A DNA stretch of 64,000 bases from a bacterium. GTDB taxonomy: Bacteria; Zhuqueibacterota; Zhuqueibacteria; Zhuqueibacterales; Zhuqueibacteraceae. The stretch lies in NCBI GenBank assembly GCA_023150945.1, contig JAKLJX010000002.1, forward strand, positions 186,001 through 250,000, read 5' to 3'. A model generated the notes under the pieces. That model did not search any database, was not told where the DNA came from, and saw nothing but the letters and a program-made list of their open reading frames with translations. A program made the translations under genes and the position numbers. This document shows, piece by piece, positions 47,084 to 57,082 of the stretch; positions within the stretch are counted from its first letter, which is position 1, and every line of letters starts with the position of its first letter.

Positions 47084-50000
47084 TTAGTGCAGAATGGAAT
47101 CGCGGCTGGCCAGCAGGCAGCGTTGCACCACGCCGGGCATGCGATTCCAAAACAGGTGGTTGATTTCCAAAAACACCTCGCCGCCGACTTCAGGGAAATT
47201 GCTTTGATCCCAGGAAGCGGAAGTGATAATGATCTTCGCTGCCGGCGCATAGCGCTTGAGCAGCGGAATGAAATCCTGCGCCGTTTGCGTGGCACTGCGA
47301 TCCTTGCGCAGGTGATAATCGAGCAGGATGGCATCGAAGCGGCGCCGCTGGGTCAACTCCACGGCATCGTTGCCGAATTCCGTGCTGGTGACGCGATAGC
47401 CCAGGCGTGACAACTCCTGCGCAATGCGGGCGAGCATGAGCGCATCATCATTCACCACTAAAATACTACCGCCGGCGGCCGGCGCTTCTTCGGGGCCGGC
47501 GGCAGTGCTCGCCCACTTGCTGATCGGCGGCGGACCGTTCGTTTGCGGGCCGGGCTGATGATTCTCCAAATGCAGCGGCAGCACCACTTCCACCGTGGTG
47601 CCCTGCTTCTCCTTGCTGCGCAACCGCAGTTTGCCGCCGTGATCCACCTCCACGATGCGCTTGGTCACCGCCAATCCCAGGCCATAGCCCTTGGGCTTGG
47701 TGCTGATGAAGGGATTCAGCACTTTGTAAACCATGTCCTCGGGAATGCCGCTGCCGTTGTCGGTGAGCGAAATCTGAATTTCCCTGGCGCTGCGCAGGGC
47801 ATTGATGCGCAGCAGTCCGCCTTTGGGCATGGCATCCAGCGCATTGGTCATGATGTTGATGAAGGCGCGCACCAGCCGGCCGGGATCAACGTACATGCGC
47901 AGATCCAGCGCCACCTCATCGCGCTTGATCTCCACGCCCTGGCGCAGGGCCTTGGCGGCAAGGACCTGCACGGCCTCGCCGACGACATTGCGCAAATTGC
48001 ACCATTGCGGCTCGGGCGGCGATTTGTAGGCGCGGCTGCGCAGATAGTTGGCGAAATCCTCGATGCGTTGCATGTGCGCGTTGATGTTTTGAATCGCGCG
48101 TTTGATTTCCACCGGTTGCAACTGTTGCTCCCGCTCACGCCGTTCCAGCCATTGCGTTTCGCTGGCAATCAAGGTCGAGATGTTTTTGATGTCGTGCGTC
48201 AGCCCGGCCACCGCCTCTTCAATGGCGGTTGCCTCCAGCACTTTGGCCAGGCCGATCTGCGCCTTGATGCGCAAATCATGCCATTCACCGATCTTCATCG
48301 CCACTGCGGCATTGTGCGCCACGGCGGTCAGCGTGTCCTGATCCTGCTCGTCGAAATCGTGCGGCTCGGTGCTCTGCACGTCGAGCACGCCGATGGTCTC
48401 TTCGCGAAAGATCAACGGCACGGCGATTTCGGAATTGACCTGCGGATACGCAAAGGCGTGCAGGTCTCTGCCGGCCAGTTCCTTGGCCAAATGTGGTTGG
48501 CCGCTGCGAAACACCTGCACCGGCAGGCTGTCTTCTCCCAAGGGCAGGCCTTTGCCCACGAGTTCACGATTGGCCTGCTCGCCGTCCACTGCCTGCAGCA
48601 GCAGGCGTTGGCGATCGGCATCTTTGATCCACACAAACGCCATTTTGTTGGTGCGCCCAACGACGTTGAGGCATTCGCTGGCAATGAAATTGAGAATCTC
48701 CTGCAGGCTGTTCTCGTGGCTCAACGCTTCGCTGATGCCGCGCGCCGTAATCACCTGCTGTGTTTTCTTTTCAGCGATGTGATACAGCCAACGGTTCTGG
48801 ATGGCAGTGGCGGCGGCCTCCGCCAACATTGCCAGGAGTTGCCGTTGCTGATGAGACGGCATTGCCGGCCTCTGTCCCGCCACCACCAAGCAACCTTTCA
48901 GCCTGCCATCGCCCAGACACGGCAGGGCCAATTCCCAGTGCTGTTCGGGCCAAATCGCGAAGGCCGGACCATTGCCGCCGGCGGTTTCGATGAACAACGG
49001 CTGGCCGCCTTTCAAAACCGCGCCCACCGTGCCTTCACCCTGCTCCAGGCTGGGCAGGCGTCGCCCGGCAACGGGAAAATCCCTGCGGAACTTGAACCGC
49101 CAATCCTCCGGCGTGTGCTCGCGGTAAACCAAATAAGCGCTGGCAGTGCCGGCAATTTTCTCGACCGTCAATAGAATCTCCTCGAAGAAGGCCTCCAGCT
49201 CGATTTGCTGATTGGCATTGTGCACCAGCGCCCGCACTTGCTCAACCAGTTTGAAATGACGATCCCATTCGATCTCGAGGCGCGCCTGCTGCAACACCAA
49301 AGAGGCATGGCAGGCCATGATCTCGAGCATCTTCACTTCACTCTCGCTGAATTCGCGCGGCTTCCCCAGCCCCAGACTGATCACGCCCCAAACTTTGCCG
49401 GCAACTTTGAGCGGCAGGCAGGCGAGGGCATTGACTTTGTATTTGACCGCCATCTCGCGATAGGCAAAGTCCGGGCATTCGATTTCATCAGTGATGTCGC
49501 GCACGAAGCGCGGCCGGCCGACCTGCGCCACCCAGCCGGCCACGCCCTGCCCCACTTTCAGCTCGAAGGTTTGCAGATCTTCCGCGCCCAAGCCCAGGGC
49601 GTCGACGATGTGCAACCTCTCGTGCGCCGGTTCCACCGTCATGAACGAACAGTTTCTGGTGTTGTCCACCGCGTTCATGAAAGCTTCCAACAGCACGCGG
49701 ATGACGTTGCCTTGACCGGCCTTGGTGTCGATCATTTCCAGATTGCTGCGCAGCGTGCTGAGAATGTTCTTGGCCACCGCCTGTTGATTCACGGCGACCG
49801 TGAACAACTCGCGCGCGCGTTGGTACTTTTGCTGTGAAAAATAGATATCGGCCAGCCGTTCGGTGGTGAAATAGTCCTGAAAGATCGATTCATAGATGCG
49901 ATTGCGCGGCCGGAAAAAGCCGTTTTGCTCGGTGAGCGCGCCGAGCGCCAGCAGGGTCTTGAGAGGGGGATCGAATTTCTTCGAGCTGACCGAGCCGGCG

Positions 50001-50923
50001 CGCAGGACGCGCATCAGGCTTTCCACCAACTGGCTGTCTCGTTCAATCTGGGTGATGACCATTTCGACGTTGGTTTCGCCCTCTTTCAAGATGCTGGCGA
50101 TCGCCGCTTCCGCGCGTTTCAGCGTGAGGCCCATGGTTTCCTTGCGCACGTAGGCGCTCTCCAGCGTGCGGTAGCAGATTTTCTGCAGGAGATAACCCGT
50201 GCCGGCCGTGGCTTCGTACAACAGCCGGCCAAAACCGGCCTCGCAGGAAAGCTCGAAGCGGCGGCAGGCGCGGCTCAGCATGTCCTCCACGTCCTCATAA
50301 CGAAAATCTTCCAGCAGAATGCGCATGCTGTATTCTGAAAACGAGTGGCCCTTCTCCACTTGCAAATCAAGCGTGTCCAGCGTGCCGCTGATGATGAATT
50401 GAAAATTGGGCGGCAGTTTCTGGGTCGCCTGCGATTGCTGCAGGTTGATCAGCACGCGCAGCAGGTCCTGCGTGAAAGTCCTGGAAAAAGTCTCGAAGCT
50501 GTCGAGCAAAACGACGATTCTGCTGGTCGCGCCCACGTGTTGGCTGGCCGCAGCGAGCGCGCGCTTGAGGCCTTCCAGATCGGGTGAGGCCGGCAGCTCG
50601 CTGCGCAGGGCGGTGCGGCCGGCGCCGGGCAGATCCTGCCAGCGCTCGCTCAGCGCATGGTACAAGCCCGCGACGTTGAAGCCATCAAGGTCTTCCGGTT
50701 TGATCAGTACGAAATGGTAAGGCAGGCCGCGCCGGCGGCACTCTTCGGTCAGCATTGCCAGAAAGGTGGTCTTCCCGATCTTCTTGCCGCCGGAGACGAC
50801 GTACCAATGCCCAAGGGCAAGTCCGGAAATCGTTTTCTCCAGCAGGGCAGGCCGGCCAATCATCACCGCCTCATCCTGCACCGGATGCAGCGGCTTCTTG
50901 TAAATGAAGGGATTCGGATACAT
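47084..50923 (-). CDS. Hybrid sensor: STAND-like ATPase - GAF domains - histidine kinase - receiver
   Basis: 1279 residues, no membrane helix. N-terminal P-loop ATPase (~20-360) with 'GGKKIGKTT' Walker A and 'IVVLLDSFETF' Walker B, similar to AAA/STAND modules; a short linker (~365-395); GAF-like domains at ~385-555, ~575-735 and ~750-890; kinase core ~915-1135 with H box 'GLTHDIKN', N box 'NIMTNALDAMPKGG', G1 'DNGSGIP', G2 'GYGLGLAV'; C-terminal receiver ~1155-1279 with 'LLDYHL' as acceptor, but its conserved KP lysine is replaced ('EVFLEINHL'). A cytoplasmic integrator of nucleotide state and small ligands. Third gene of the operon. Confidence 0.9.
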   Translation of the reverse strand: MYPNPFIYKKPLHPVQDEAVMIGRPALLEKTISGLALGHWYVVSGGKKIGKTTFLAMLTEECRRRGLPYHFVLIKPEDLDGFNVAGLYHALSERWQDLPGAGRTALRSELPASPDLEGLKRALAAASQHVGATSRIVVLLDSFETFSRTFTQDLLRVLINLQQSQATQKLPPNFQFIISGTLDTLDLQVEKGHSFSEYSMRILLEDFRYEDVEDMLSRACRRFELSCEAGFGRLLYEATAGTGYLLQKICYRTLESAYVRKETMGLTLKRAEAAIASILKEGETNVEMVITQIERDSQLVESLMRVLRAGSVSSKKFDPPLKTLLALGALTEQNGFFRPRNRIYESIFQDYFTTERLADIYFSQQKYQRARELFTVAVNQQAVAKNILSTLRSNLEMIDTKAGQGNVIRVLLEAFMNAVDNTRNCSFMTVEPAHERLHIVDALGLGAEDLQTFELKVGQGVAGWVAQVGRPRFVRDITDEIECPDFAYREMAVKYKVNALACLPLKVAGKVWGVISLGLGKPREFSESEVKMLEIMACHASLVLQQARLEIEWDRHFKLVEQVRALVHNANQQIELEAFFEEILLTVEKIAGTASAYLVYREHTPEDWRFKFRRDFPVAGRRLPSLEQGEGTVGAVLKGGQPLFIETAGGNGPAFAIWPEQHWELALPCLGDGRLKGCLVVAGQRPAMPSHQQRQLLAMLAEAAATAIQNRWLYHIAEKKTQQVITARGISEALSHENSLQEILNFIASECLNVVGRTNKMAFVWIKDADRQRLLLQAVDGEQANRELVGKGLPLGEDSLPVQVFRSGQPHLAKELAGRDLHAFAYPQVNSEIAVPLIFREETIGVLDVQSTEPHDFDEQDQDTLTAVAHNAAVAMKIGEWHDLRIKAQIGLAKVLEATAIEEAVAGLTHDIKNISTLIASETQWLERREREQQLQPVEIKRAIQNINAHMQRIEDFANYLRSRAYKSPPEPQWCNLRNVVGEAVQVLAAKALRQGVEIKRDEVALDLRMYVDPGRLVRAFINIMTNALDAMPKGGLLRINALRSAREIQISLTDNGSGIPEDMVYKVLNPFISTKPKGYGLGLAVTKRIVEVDHGGKLRLRSKEKQGTTVEVVLPLHLENHQPGPQTNGPPPISKWASTAAGPEEAPAAGGSILVVNDDALMLARIAQELSRLGYRVTSTEFGNDAVELTQRRRFDAILLDYHLRKDRSATQTAQDFIPLLKRYAPAAKIIITSASWDQSNFPEVGGEVFLEINHLFWNRMPGVVQRCLLASRDSILH

Positions 50924-50957
50924 GGCTGTGCTGTTGCTTGTCCATTGCGGCGTTCGA

Positions 50958-51362
50958 TCAACCCATGACGGTCATGAAAGTGGCAATGACTTTTTCGAAG
51001 GGAACGGGCTTTTTGAGGTATTCCTGCACGCCGAGCTTCTTGATCTTGTCCTCGACCACGGGATTCTCCACCGCGGTCAACACCACGACTTTGAGCGCCG
51101 GATCACAGTTGGGAATTTGCCGCTGGCGAATCAGCTCCAGCAGCCGCACGCCGGCCCACAGTGTGTCGCTGGACACTTCGAAAGCACGGCCGGGGTCAAA
51201 CATCACGTCCAACGACAGCAAATCGACCTCACCGGTGCGCAGCCGGGTGACGGCTTCATCGCCGTTTTGCGCCACCGCGCAATGAAAGCCACGGCGCTCG
51301 AGCGCCCCCAAATAGGGATTGACGCCGCGCTGTTCGTCCTCGACAAAAAGAATGTGGTTCAT
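50958..51362 (-). CDS. Single-domain response regulator (CheY-like)
   Basis: 134 residues, receiver only. Acidic E8-D9-E10, phospho-acceptor D52 ('LLSLDVMFDP'), T/S and lysine ('VVLTAVENP', 'EYLKKPVPF') all present. An insert of ~10 residues follows the acceptor. It sits three bases after the multi-GAF kinase stop, so it is probably translationally coupled and the direct partner. With no output domain it may relay phosphate to the hybrid kinase or NtrC protein downstream. Confidence 0.93.
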   Translation of the reverse strand: MNHILFVEDEQRGVNPYLGALERRGFHCAVAQNGDEAVTRLRTGEVDLLSLDVMFDPGRAFEVSSDTLWAGVRLLELIRQRQIPNCDPALKVVVLTAVENPVVEDKIKKLGVQEYLKKPVPFEKVIATFMTVMG

Positions 51363-51365
51363 GGC

Positions 51366-54300
51366 TCAACGCTCCCGCCGAAATTTGGGTAGTGAAACGC
51401 GAAAGGTGGTGAGATAATCCTGGTAGGTTTTGATCTTGTCCGGATTCCGGCTGTACGGCACGCTGCTGACGCGGATCTCACCGCCGTGTTTTTCGATAAT
51501 CTCGCGGCAAATCTTCAACCCCAGCCCGGTGCCGGGAATGTAGCGCATCTTGTCCTTGGTATCGCCGCGCGCGAAACCGAGAAAGATGGTCTCGAAATCA
51601 TGCTCGGGAATGCCCAGGCCGCGATCGGTAATCTCGATGTGCACTTTGTCATCGTCCTCCATGCCGCTGACGTCGATGTAACGGTTGGAATGGGAATATT
51701 TCACTGCGTTGTCGATCAGGTTGGTGAAGGCCTGCTCCATCTTGCCGCGGTCGAATTCCAGCCGCGGCAAGTGCTTGACGCTGTCCTTGATGATCAGGCG
51801 CAGTCCGCGCTCCAGGGCGCGCAGACGATAGGCGGCGGCGCAATTTTCCACCACTTCACGCAAAAAACCGGATTTGAAAACATACTCCACGTGTTCGCGC
51901 GTGCGGTCGCTGAGCAGCAGCGTGTTGTCCACCTGGCGTTTGGCGCGATGGATTTCTTCTTCGATGGCGCTGACGAATTGATCGATGTCCTTGTCGGGCT
52001 GGCTGTGCTCGAGGAAATCCTTCAATCCGCCCACCTGGGTCAGAATGTTGTGCAGGGGGCTGCGGAATTCGTGCGCGGCCTCGGCGATGTTGGATTCCAA
52101 ACGATCGATGGTCATGAGCGCCCGAATGTTGCGAATCGCGACCGCGACTTGGCGGGCAAACGTCTCCACTACTTTCATGCGACGTCGCAGCATGCGCTTG
52201 TCGCCACTCACCAAATCCTGCCGGTCGGTTAAATCGATTTGCAAGGTGCCCACGGCCTTGTCCTTCACGATCAAGGGAATGACGAACTGGGACTTGATGC
52301 CCGCCTTCTTGATGCTGTCCTGATTGCAGGTCGGATCTTTGGCGCAATCCTCACTCAGAATCGAGGCTTTGGCGCGCAGCGCCTGCGCCAGGATGTCGGT
52401 TCCCTTCAGTTCCCGCTTGGTTTCGTGCACGATCGCCTTCCAATTTTCGCCGGCAGCGTAGTGCCCTTCGATCGTGTTCGCCGTCTCATTCACCAGCGAC
52501 AGCATCCAGCGCGAATAGCCGATGTTTTTCAGGCTGGCGGAAATGTGGCCGATGACTTCCTTTTCAGTCATCGCGTTCAGAATCTCGAAGCTCGCCTGAT
52601 TGAGCGCCTCCAATTGCATCTCGAGTTCGGTGCGCAGATCGAGTTCTTCCTTCATCTGCTTCACCAAATTCGCCTGCTCGATGCCCAAGCCGGCAAGATT
52701 GACGATGCGCTGCAACGTCTCGATTTCATCCGCTTCAATAGCGGCTTTTTCGGCTTTGACGTAGCCCGTCTCCAGTGTGCCCAGCACTTCACCGCGCGCA
52801 AAAATCGGGATGATCGTGCGCACATAGCGGGCATGGCCGAAGCGCTCATAGATGTCCTTGTCCAGCCGGTCATCCCAGCCGGCAAGATATTCCGGCGTTT
52901 TGTGGCGCACCACCCAGGCCTGAATATCCTTGCTGTCGAGATCATGCCACGCCGAGTCGATGAACTCTTGCGGCACGTTGCGGCCCTTGACCGTGCCGAT
53001 CATGCCGATTTCATGATCGACTTTCGAGATGGTGGCGTACGCGAAGCCCAGGATTTCGACCACGGCATCCAGCACGCTTTCCAGAATGCGGTCTTCATTC
53101 AAATCTTTGCCGGTGGCGGCCTGCTGCACTTTGTCGAAGGCGCGCAGCTTGGTGATGATGCGGTTCTTCGCCGCGATCAGGTTGGCGTTTTCCAGCGCCA
53201 CGGCCGCCTGATTGGCCAGGGTCGAGAGGAAGTAAACATCACTGGGAGAGAAGGCATCCAGGGTGTTGCTGTCGACGCTGAGCACGCCCAGCCGGCGGGA
53301 GGCGCCGGTCTCTTTGTCGCGATAGGTGATGGGCACGACGATTTTGGACTTGACGTCCTTGAAGATGCCATAGTAACGATTGATCGGCAGCAGCGCAACA
53401 TTGTTGGAAAGCATGGGCTGCTGGGTTTGAAAGACATTGCCGGTCATGCCGCGGTCTTTGGGCGTGGACTTCTCCGGAAACGTCTCGCCCGCACTCTTCG
53501 AACTCAAAGCGCAGAAGACGAGATGATCGGTCCTCTCGTCATAGCGTTTGATGTAGGCACGAATGCTGTGGGGCAGGCGCAGGCAGACCTGGGTGATTTG
53601 CTGCAGAATCTCGTCGACGTTGTGCGTTTCCAGCAGCGACTGGCCGGCGGCGAGCAGTGCTTTGATTTCGCGCAAATCCTTGGCAATGCCGATGGTGCCG
53701 GCATCACGGCCGTTTTCATCACGCAGCACCGCCACCGACAGGCTAAGGGGGATCGCCTCGCCGTTCTTGCCGAGAAACTCGGTTTCATAATTCTTGACGC
53801 GCTTGTCCCGGGCTTTCAGCAGTTGCCAGCGGATCGCCTGCGCCTTTTCCAGGCCGGTGGTGTGTTCGTCGGTGGGGTAGCGCGTGGAGACGTGACATCC
53901 CACCAGCTCGCCAAAGAGATTGCACGCGCCGGGATTCATGTAGGTGATCTCGCCGCGTTTGGAACACATCACCACCGGATCCGGGGTGCTTTCCACAATC
54001 AGCTCATAGTCCCTGAGCTTCTTTAGCAACCGCGCGTTCTTGAGGGAGATGACGAGCTTGGTGGTGAGAATCTTCATCAACGGTTCATCGAACTCGCGGG
54101 AAAAGCCGGTATTCTTCAGGGGTTTGCCCTGCGCATCCTTTTTGTTGTAGGCCAGCAGCAACCCGAGCAGACTGCCGTCTTCCTCGAGCATGGGATAAGC
54201 CAGCTCGGAATAGACGCGCTTGGAAAAGACAAACTCGGCGGGAATCTGCGAATTGCGCGCGGGGTGATTCTCCAACTCTTGCCCGTAACTGTTGAACACT

Positions 54301-55070
54301 TTGCGATGAAAGGCAATGTGGCCGGTCATACCGCTTTTCGGGCCGTCAACGATCGACAGAACAACGCGCTCGCGATTCCGCACCTTGCCGTCTTGGGCAA
54401 AGCTGGTTTCGAGAATCACACTGTCACCTTTGGCCAGCCACAAGCTGCACAGTTCGGCGTCCAGGATTTCGGTTGCCTTTTCAACGATGTAGTCGAACTT
54501 TTCCGCCAGGGATCTGTTCTCGAACTCGGCCAGCAGGACATTGTTGGCAGCCGAGAGCAGGCCGAGCTTCTGAATCATGCGATCGCTGTTGATGAACTTT
54601 TGGGATTCGCTGATCGCCAGCGCGCAGAATTCCGCCACGGTTTGGGCAAACGCAATATCCTCCTGTTGGAAATAGTCACGCTGGTTGGATTCGAGAATGA
54701 GGAGGCCGAGAGGTTTGTCCTGCACGCGGCGCAAGGGAATGAGCATTTGCGAGGCCGGGCTGGGCGAGCCGTTCGGACGGCTGGCGGGGAATTCGATAGC
54801 GGCCGCGATGTAGCCGCCGGTCTCGTCGCCGTTGTGTCGCTTGTCGAAGAACTGTTGCATGCCGGCAGGCGCCGCCGCGAGTTCAAGAGCGCAGCCGGCG
54901 CCAGAGCCGGCAGATAGGTAGGGACATCTTTCGCCGCTGAAACATTCCAGCTTTTCTGCCACCGGGTCATGCAGCAGCAGGCAGCCCCGTTCTGCCTGCG
55001 TAAGAGTGACAGCCTTGGCTAGCAGGTCACTCAATAGCATGCCGTCCAAATGTGATCGGTCGTGCGCCAT
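51366..55070 (-). CDS. Multi-GAF/PAS cytoplasmic histidine kinase
   Basis: 1234 residues from ATG 55070 (GGAGGGG four bases upstream; the GTG at 55085 lies before that site). No membrane helix. Five GAF-like domains (~10-155, ~190-345, ~475-640, ~645-815, ~830-985) and one PAS (~350-470, 'ELIVESTPDPVVMCSKRGEI'). Kinase core with H box 'EAAHEFRSPLHNI', N box 'NLIDNAVKYS', G1 'DRGLGIP' and G2 'GTGLGLKICREII'. It is the first gene of a four-gene operon (kinase, receiver, ATPase-hybrid kinase, NtrC regulator). GAF domains suggest sensing of cytosolic small molecules or redox state; the ligand is unknown. Confidence 0.93.
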   Translation of the reverse strand: MAHDRSHLDGMLLSDLLAKAVTLTQAERGCLLLHDPVAEKLECFSGERCPYLSAGSGAGCALELAAAPAGMQQFFDKRHNGDETGGYIAAAIEFPASRPNGSPSPASQMLIPLRRVQDKPLGLLILESNQRDYFQQEDIAFAQTVAEFCALAISESQKFINSDRMIQKLGLLSAANNVLLAEFENRSLAEKFDYIVEKATEILDAELCSLWLAKGDSVILETSFAQDGKVRNRERVVLSIVDGPKSGMTGHIAFHRKVFNSYGQELENHPARNSQIPAEFVFSKRVYSELAYPMLEEDGSLLGLLLAYNKKDAQGKPLKNTGFSREFDEPLMKILTTKLVISLKNARLLKKLRDYELIVESTPDPVVMCSKRGEITYMNPGACNLFGELVGCHVSTRYPTDEHTTGLEKAQAIRWQLLKARDKRVKNYETEFLGKNGEAIPLSLSVAVLRDENGRDAGTIGIAKDLREIKALLAAGQSLLETHNVDEILQQITQVCLRLPHSIRAYIKRYDERTDHLVFCALSSKSAGETFPEKSTPKDRGMTGNVFQTQQPMLSNNVALLPINRYYGIFKDVKSKIVVPITYRDKETGASRRLGVLSVDSNTLDAFSPSDVYFLSTLANQAAVALENANLIAAKNRIITKLRAFDKVQQAATGKDLNEDRILESVLDAVVEILGFAYATISKVDHEIGMIGTVKGRNVPQEFIDSAWHDLDSKDIQAWVVRHKTPEYLAGWDDRLDKDIYERFGHARYVRTIIPIFARGEVLGTLETGYVKAEKAAIEADEIETLQRIVNLAGLGIEQANLVKQMKEELDLRTELEMQLEALNQASFEILNAMTEKEVIGHISASLKNIGYSRWMLSLVNETANTIEGHYAAGENWKAIVHETKRELKGTDILAQALRAKASILSEDCAKDPTCNQDSIKKAGIKSQFVIPLIVKDKAVGTLQIDLTDRQDLVSGDKRMLRRRMKVVETFARQVAVAIRNIRALMTIDRLESNIAEAAHEFRSPLHNILTQVGGLKDFLEHSQPDKDIDQFVSAIEEEIHRAKRQVDNTLLLSDRTREHVEYVFKSGFLREVVENCAAAYRLRALERGLRLIIKDSVKHLPRLEFDRGKMEQAFTNLIDNAVKYSHSNRYIDVSGMEDDDKVHIEITDRGLGIPEHDFETIFLGFARGDTKDKMRYIPGTGLGLKICREIIEKHGGEIRVSSVPYSRNPDKIKTYQDYLTTFRVSLPKFRRER

Positions 55071-55276
55071 AAAACCCCTCCGCACTGGGTAATTGTCTAA
55101 AGCTCATCTGTCTTAATCTTATAGTTTATGAAATCGCATCCGCAGATTCAGTCAGTGTGGGCTAATTAGATCACAGAGTTCTTCTCTCCACAGGAAAAGA
55201 CCGCCTTGCCAGGCAACGGGTGGACTAAACAACCCACACCTCAAAATCACCGGTCGTGAACAACGGGGTCGCTGCC

Positions 55277-55873
55277 ATGTCGGCCATGAACACGAAATCA
55301 CACACGATTGCCTGTATCGGGGGAACGTTTGACGCCTTGCATGTCGGGCACAAAGAATACATTCAAATGGCATTCGCCGCTGCTGACTTCGTGCTGATTT
55401 ACCTGGCATCCAACCGTTGCGTGCAGCGTGAAAAGAAGTATGACGTGCGTTCCTACCGCGACCGTTGTCAACGGTTGAAGAGTTATCTCACCGAAAGTAA
55501 CATCGCACCCGATCGTTACCAAATCAGACAGATCAAATCAAGAAATCAGTTGGAGAATGAACTGGCTGAGGAAAACGTTCACAAGGCTATTGTCGTTGCT
55601 GAATACGTGGACATGATCACGCGCATCAATGAGAAACGCCGGACGAACGGTTTGCCTCCAATTCAGATGATTCGCAAAGAGCGAACCCGCGACGACCACC
55701 ACCACGATATCTCTTCAACCGAAATGCGATTTCCCAAGAGCATTCGCAGCTACATTCCAAACGCTACCTTGATCAACATTGACACGGACAAGATCAAGAG
55801 CACTGCGGCCGGCAAGTTTTTGCAGAAGTACAATCTGCTGGCTTTCTGCAAGGCTTTGCCGCTCAAGCCGTAA
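55277..55873 (+). CDS. Cytidylyltransferase-fold protein resembling archaeal/eukaryotic-type PPAT
   Basis: 198 residues from ATG 55277 (GTG 55256 possible; no clear ribosome site). The nucleotidyltransferase opening is 'GGTFDALHVGHKEYI' (T/HxGH) and the closing signature is 'ISSTEMR' (ISSTxxR). In between are many charged residues. The order and length fit the archaeal-type phosphopantetheine adenylyltransferase (COG1019) more than bacterial CoaD, but other glycerol-3-phosphate or FAD synthetase-type transferases have the same fold. Codon use looks more AT-rich than in neighbours, and the gene sits at the edge of a gene-poor segment with a broken FRG gene, which fits transfer. Confidence 0.75.
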   Translation: MSAMNTKSHTIACIGGTFDALHVGHKEYIQMAFAAADFVLIYLASNRCVQREKKYDVRSYRDRCQRLKSYLTESNIAPDRYQIRQIKSRNQLENELAEENVHKAIVVAEYVDMITRINEKRRTNGLPPIQMIRKERTRDDHHHDISSTEMRFPKSIRSYIPNATLINIDTDKIKSTAAGKFLQKYNLLAFCKALPLKP

Positions 55874-55902
55874 GTTCGCAGTCAAACCCTGCTGCAGTTC
55901 TC

Positions 55903-56700
55903 CTACAATCTCACGGCAGAACGCGGAGTGTAGTATCTTGCCAGCCAACTCGCCAAGCCATCCAGCCCGGGGAACAAAATTCTCTCCGTGATATTTGCTT
56001 TATCCAATTTGTCTCGAATTTCCCGCTTCAATCTAGCCGGGACGATTATCTTTCGAGCCAATCCGGCTTGCGTGTGCAGCCAATCATTGAGCAAAGAGTT
56101 GGCCCGGGACATGACCGAAAACAATGCGGACTGATTTACAATTCGCGCGTCTATTGCAGGTGGATCAAAGAAAACAACAAAGTCCTCTGAGGCGAGGCTA
56201 TCGAGCGCGCTCAATGAGGTGACGATCCGGTCCAACATCTCGGCAGTCAAGTTCAGCGAGCCTTCCTCTTCCAGCGAGGCCCGCAATTGCCGTGGCAGCC
56301 GCTTGTTCACTTCGATGAAGTTCACACACCAAATCGCGCCGTTCACGTCAAAGCGATTGAGATTGGACGTCGCAAAGTGCAAAGCCACCAGTGGAGAGAA
56401 CGTCCAGTCAAGCAAGCGCGTGGGCAAGCCATGATGTTGCGCCACTGCCAGCCACTTCCAAAAGGAGCCGCCGTGCTCGACGTCGCTGAGGGCGTACTTC
56501 CTGAAGTTCCGCAGCAGATGCTTTTCCAAACTCGCGAAATCCCCACCGAGCCGCATCAGCCGGCTTGACAGGACATAGTTTTCATCCGAAAGCCCGCGGA
56601 AGGCTTAGGGCGAACGGTGCCGCATGATACTCGCATCCCAGGAATCAACGAAGAGATGTTCCATCAAATCCGGCCAGCTTGACGCCACGATTTCGTTCAT
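55903..56700 (-). pseudogene. FRG-domain gene interrupted by a single in-frame stop
   Basis: From ATG 56700 the frame reads 31 codons, stops at TAA (56605-56607), then continues in the same frame to 55903. Sequence before and after the stop belongs together: 'SSWPDLMEHLF' then '*AFRGLSDENYVLSSRLMRL', the FRG-domain opening in which the residue before FRG is normally an aromatic such as Tyr (TAT/TAC). The core 'HHGLPTRLLDWTFSPLVALH' is the FRG hallmark. The remaining frame can still give a 217-residue protein from 56556, lacking the first part. FRG proteins occur in phage- and defence-linked loci; their activity is not settled. Confidence 0.8.
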
Positions 56701-57082
56701 GATGAACACCCACCCGCTTTTGTTGTTTCATCCTGACATTGCCACATTCATGCCAGAACCGCGGCCTTGCAACCTCTTGTGAATTAGCGCAGCGATTCGA
56801 ACAACCACTCGCCCATGTCGTCTTTTCCCAACATGCCGCTCAAAACATACCGGGAAAAGCCAACAGTGGTGATCGTCTTTACCACCGTCATTCCCCTACA
56901 CGATTTGGGTTTTCCGCAATAGCATCTGCGCGACGCCTTGCTTCCGCACAGGCTGTCATTCACGCCAAACACTTGGAATTTCATGCCGGCTTGCGCGCTT
57001 GCGCCTCTGGCCCGTGGGTTGCGTTTGCTCTCCCTGACAACTGATTGCGCCGGGGATTCGGTGCGCTGCTTCATCCGGTTTC

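Noticed and set aside
47543-54026. Long plus-strand frames (543 and 595 codons) opposite the kinases
   Set aside because: Shadows of the histidine kinase genes; no ribosome site or domain.
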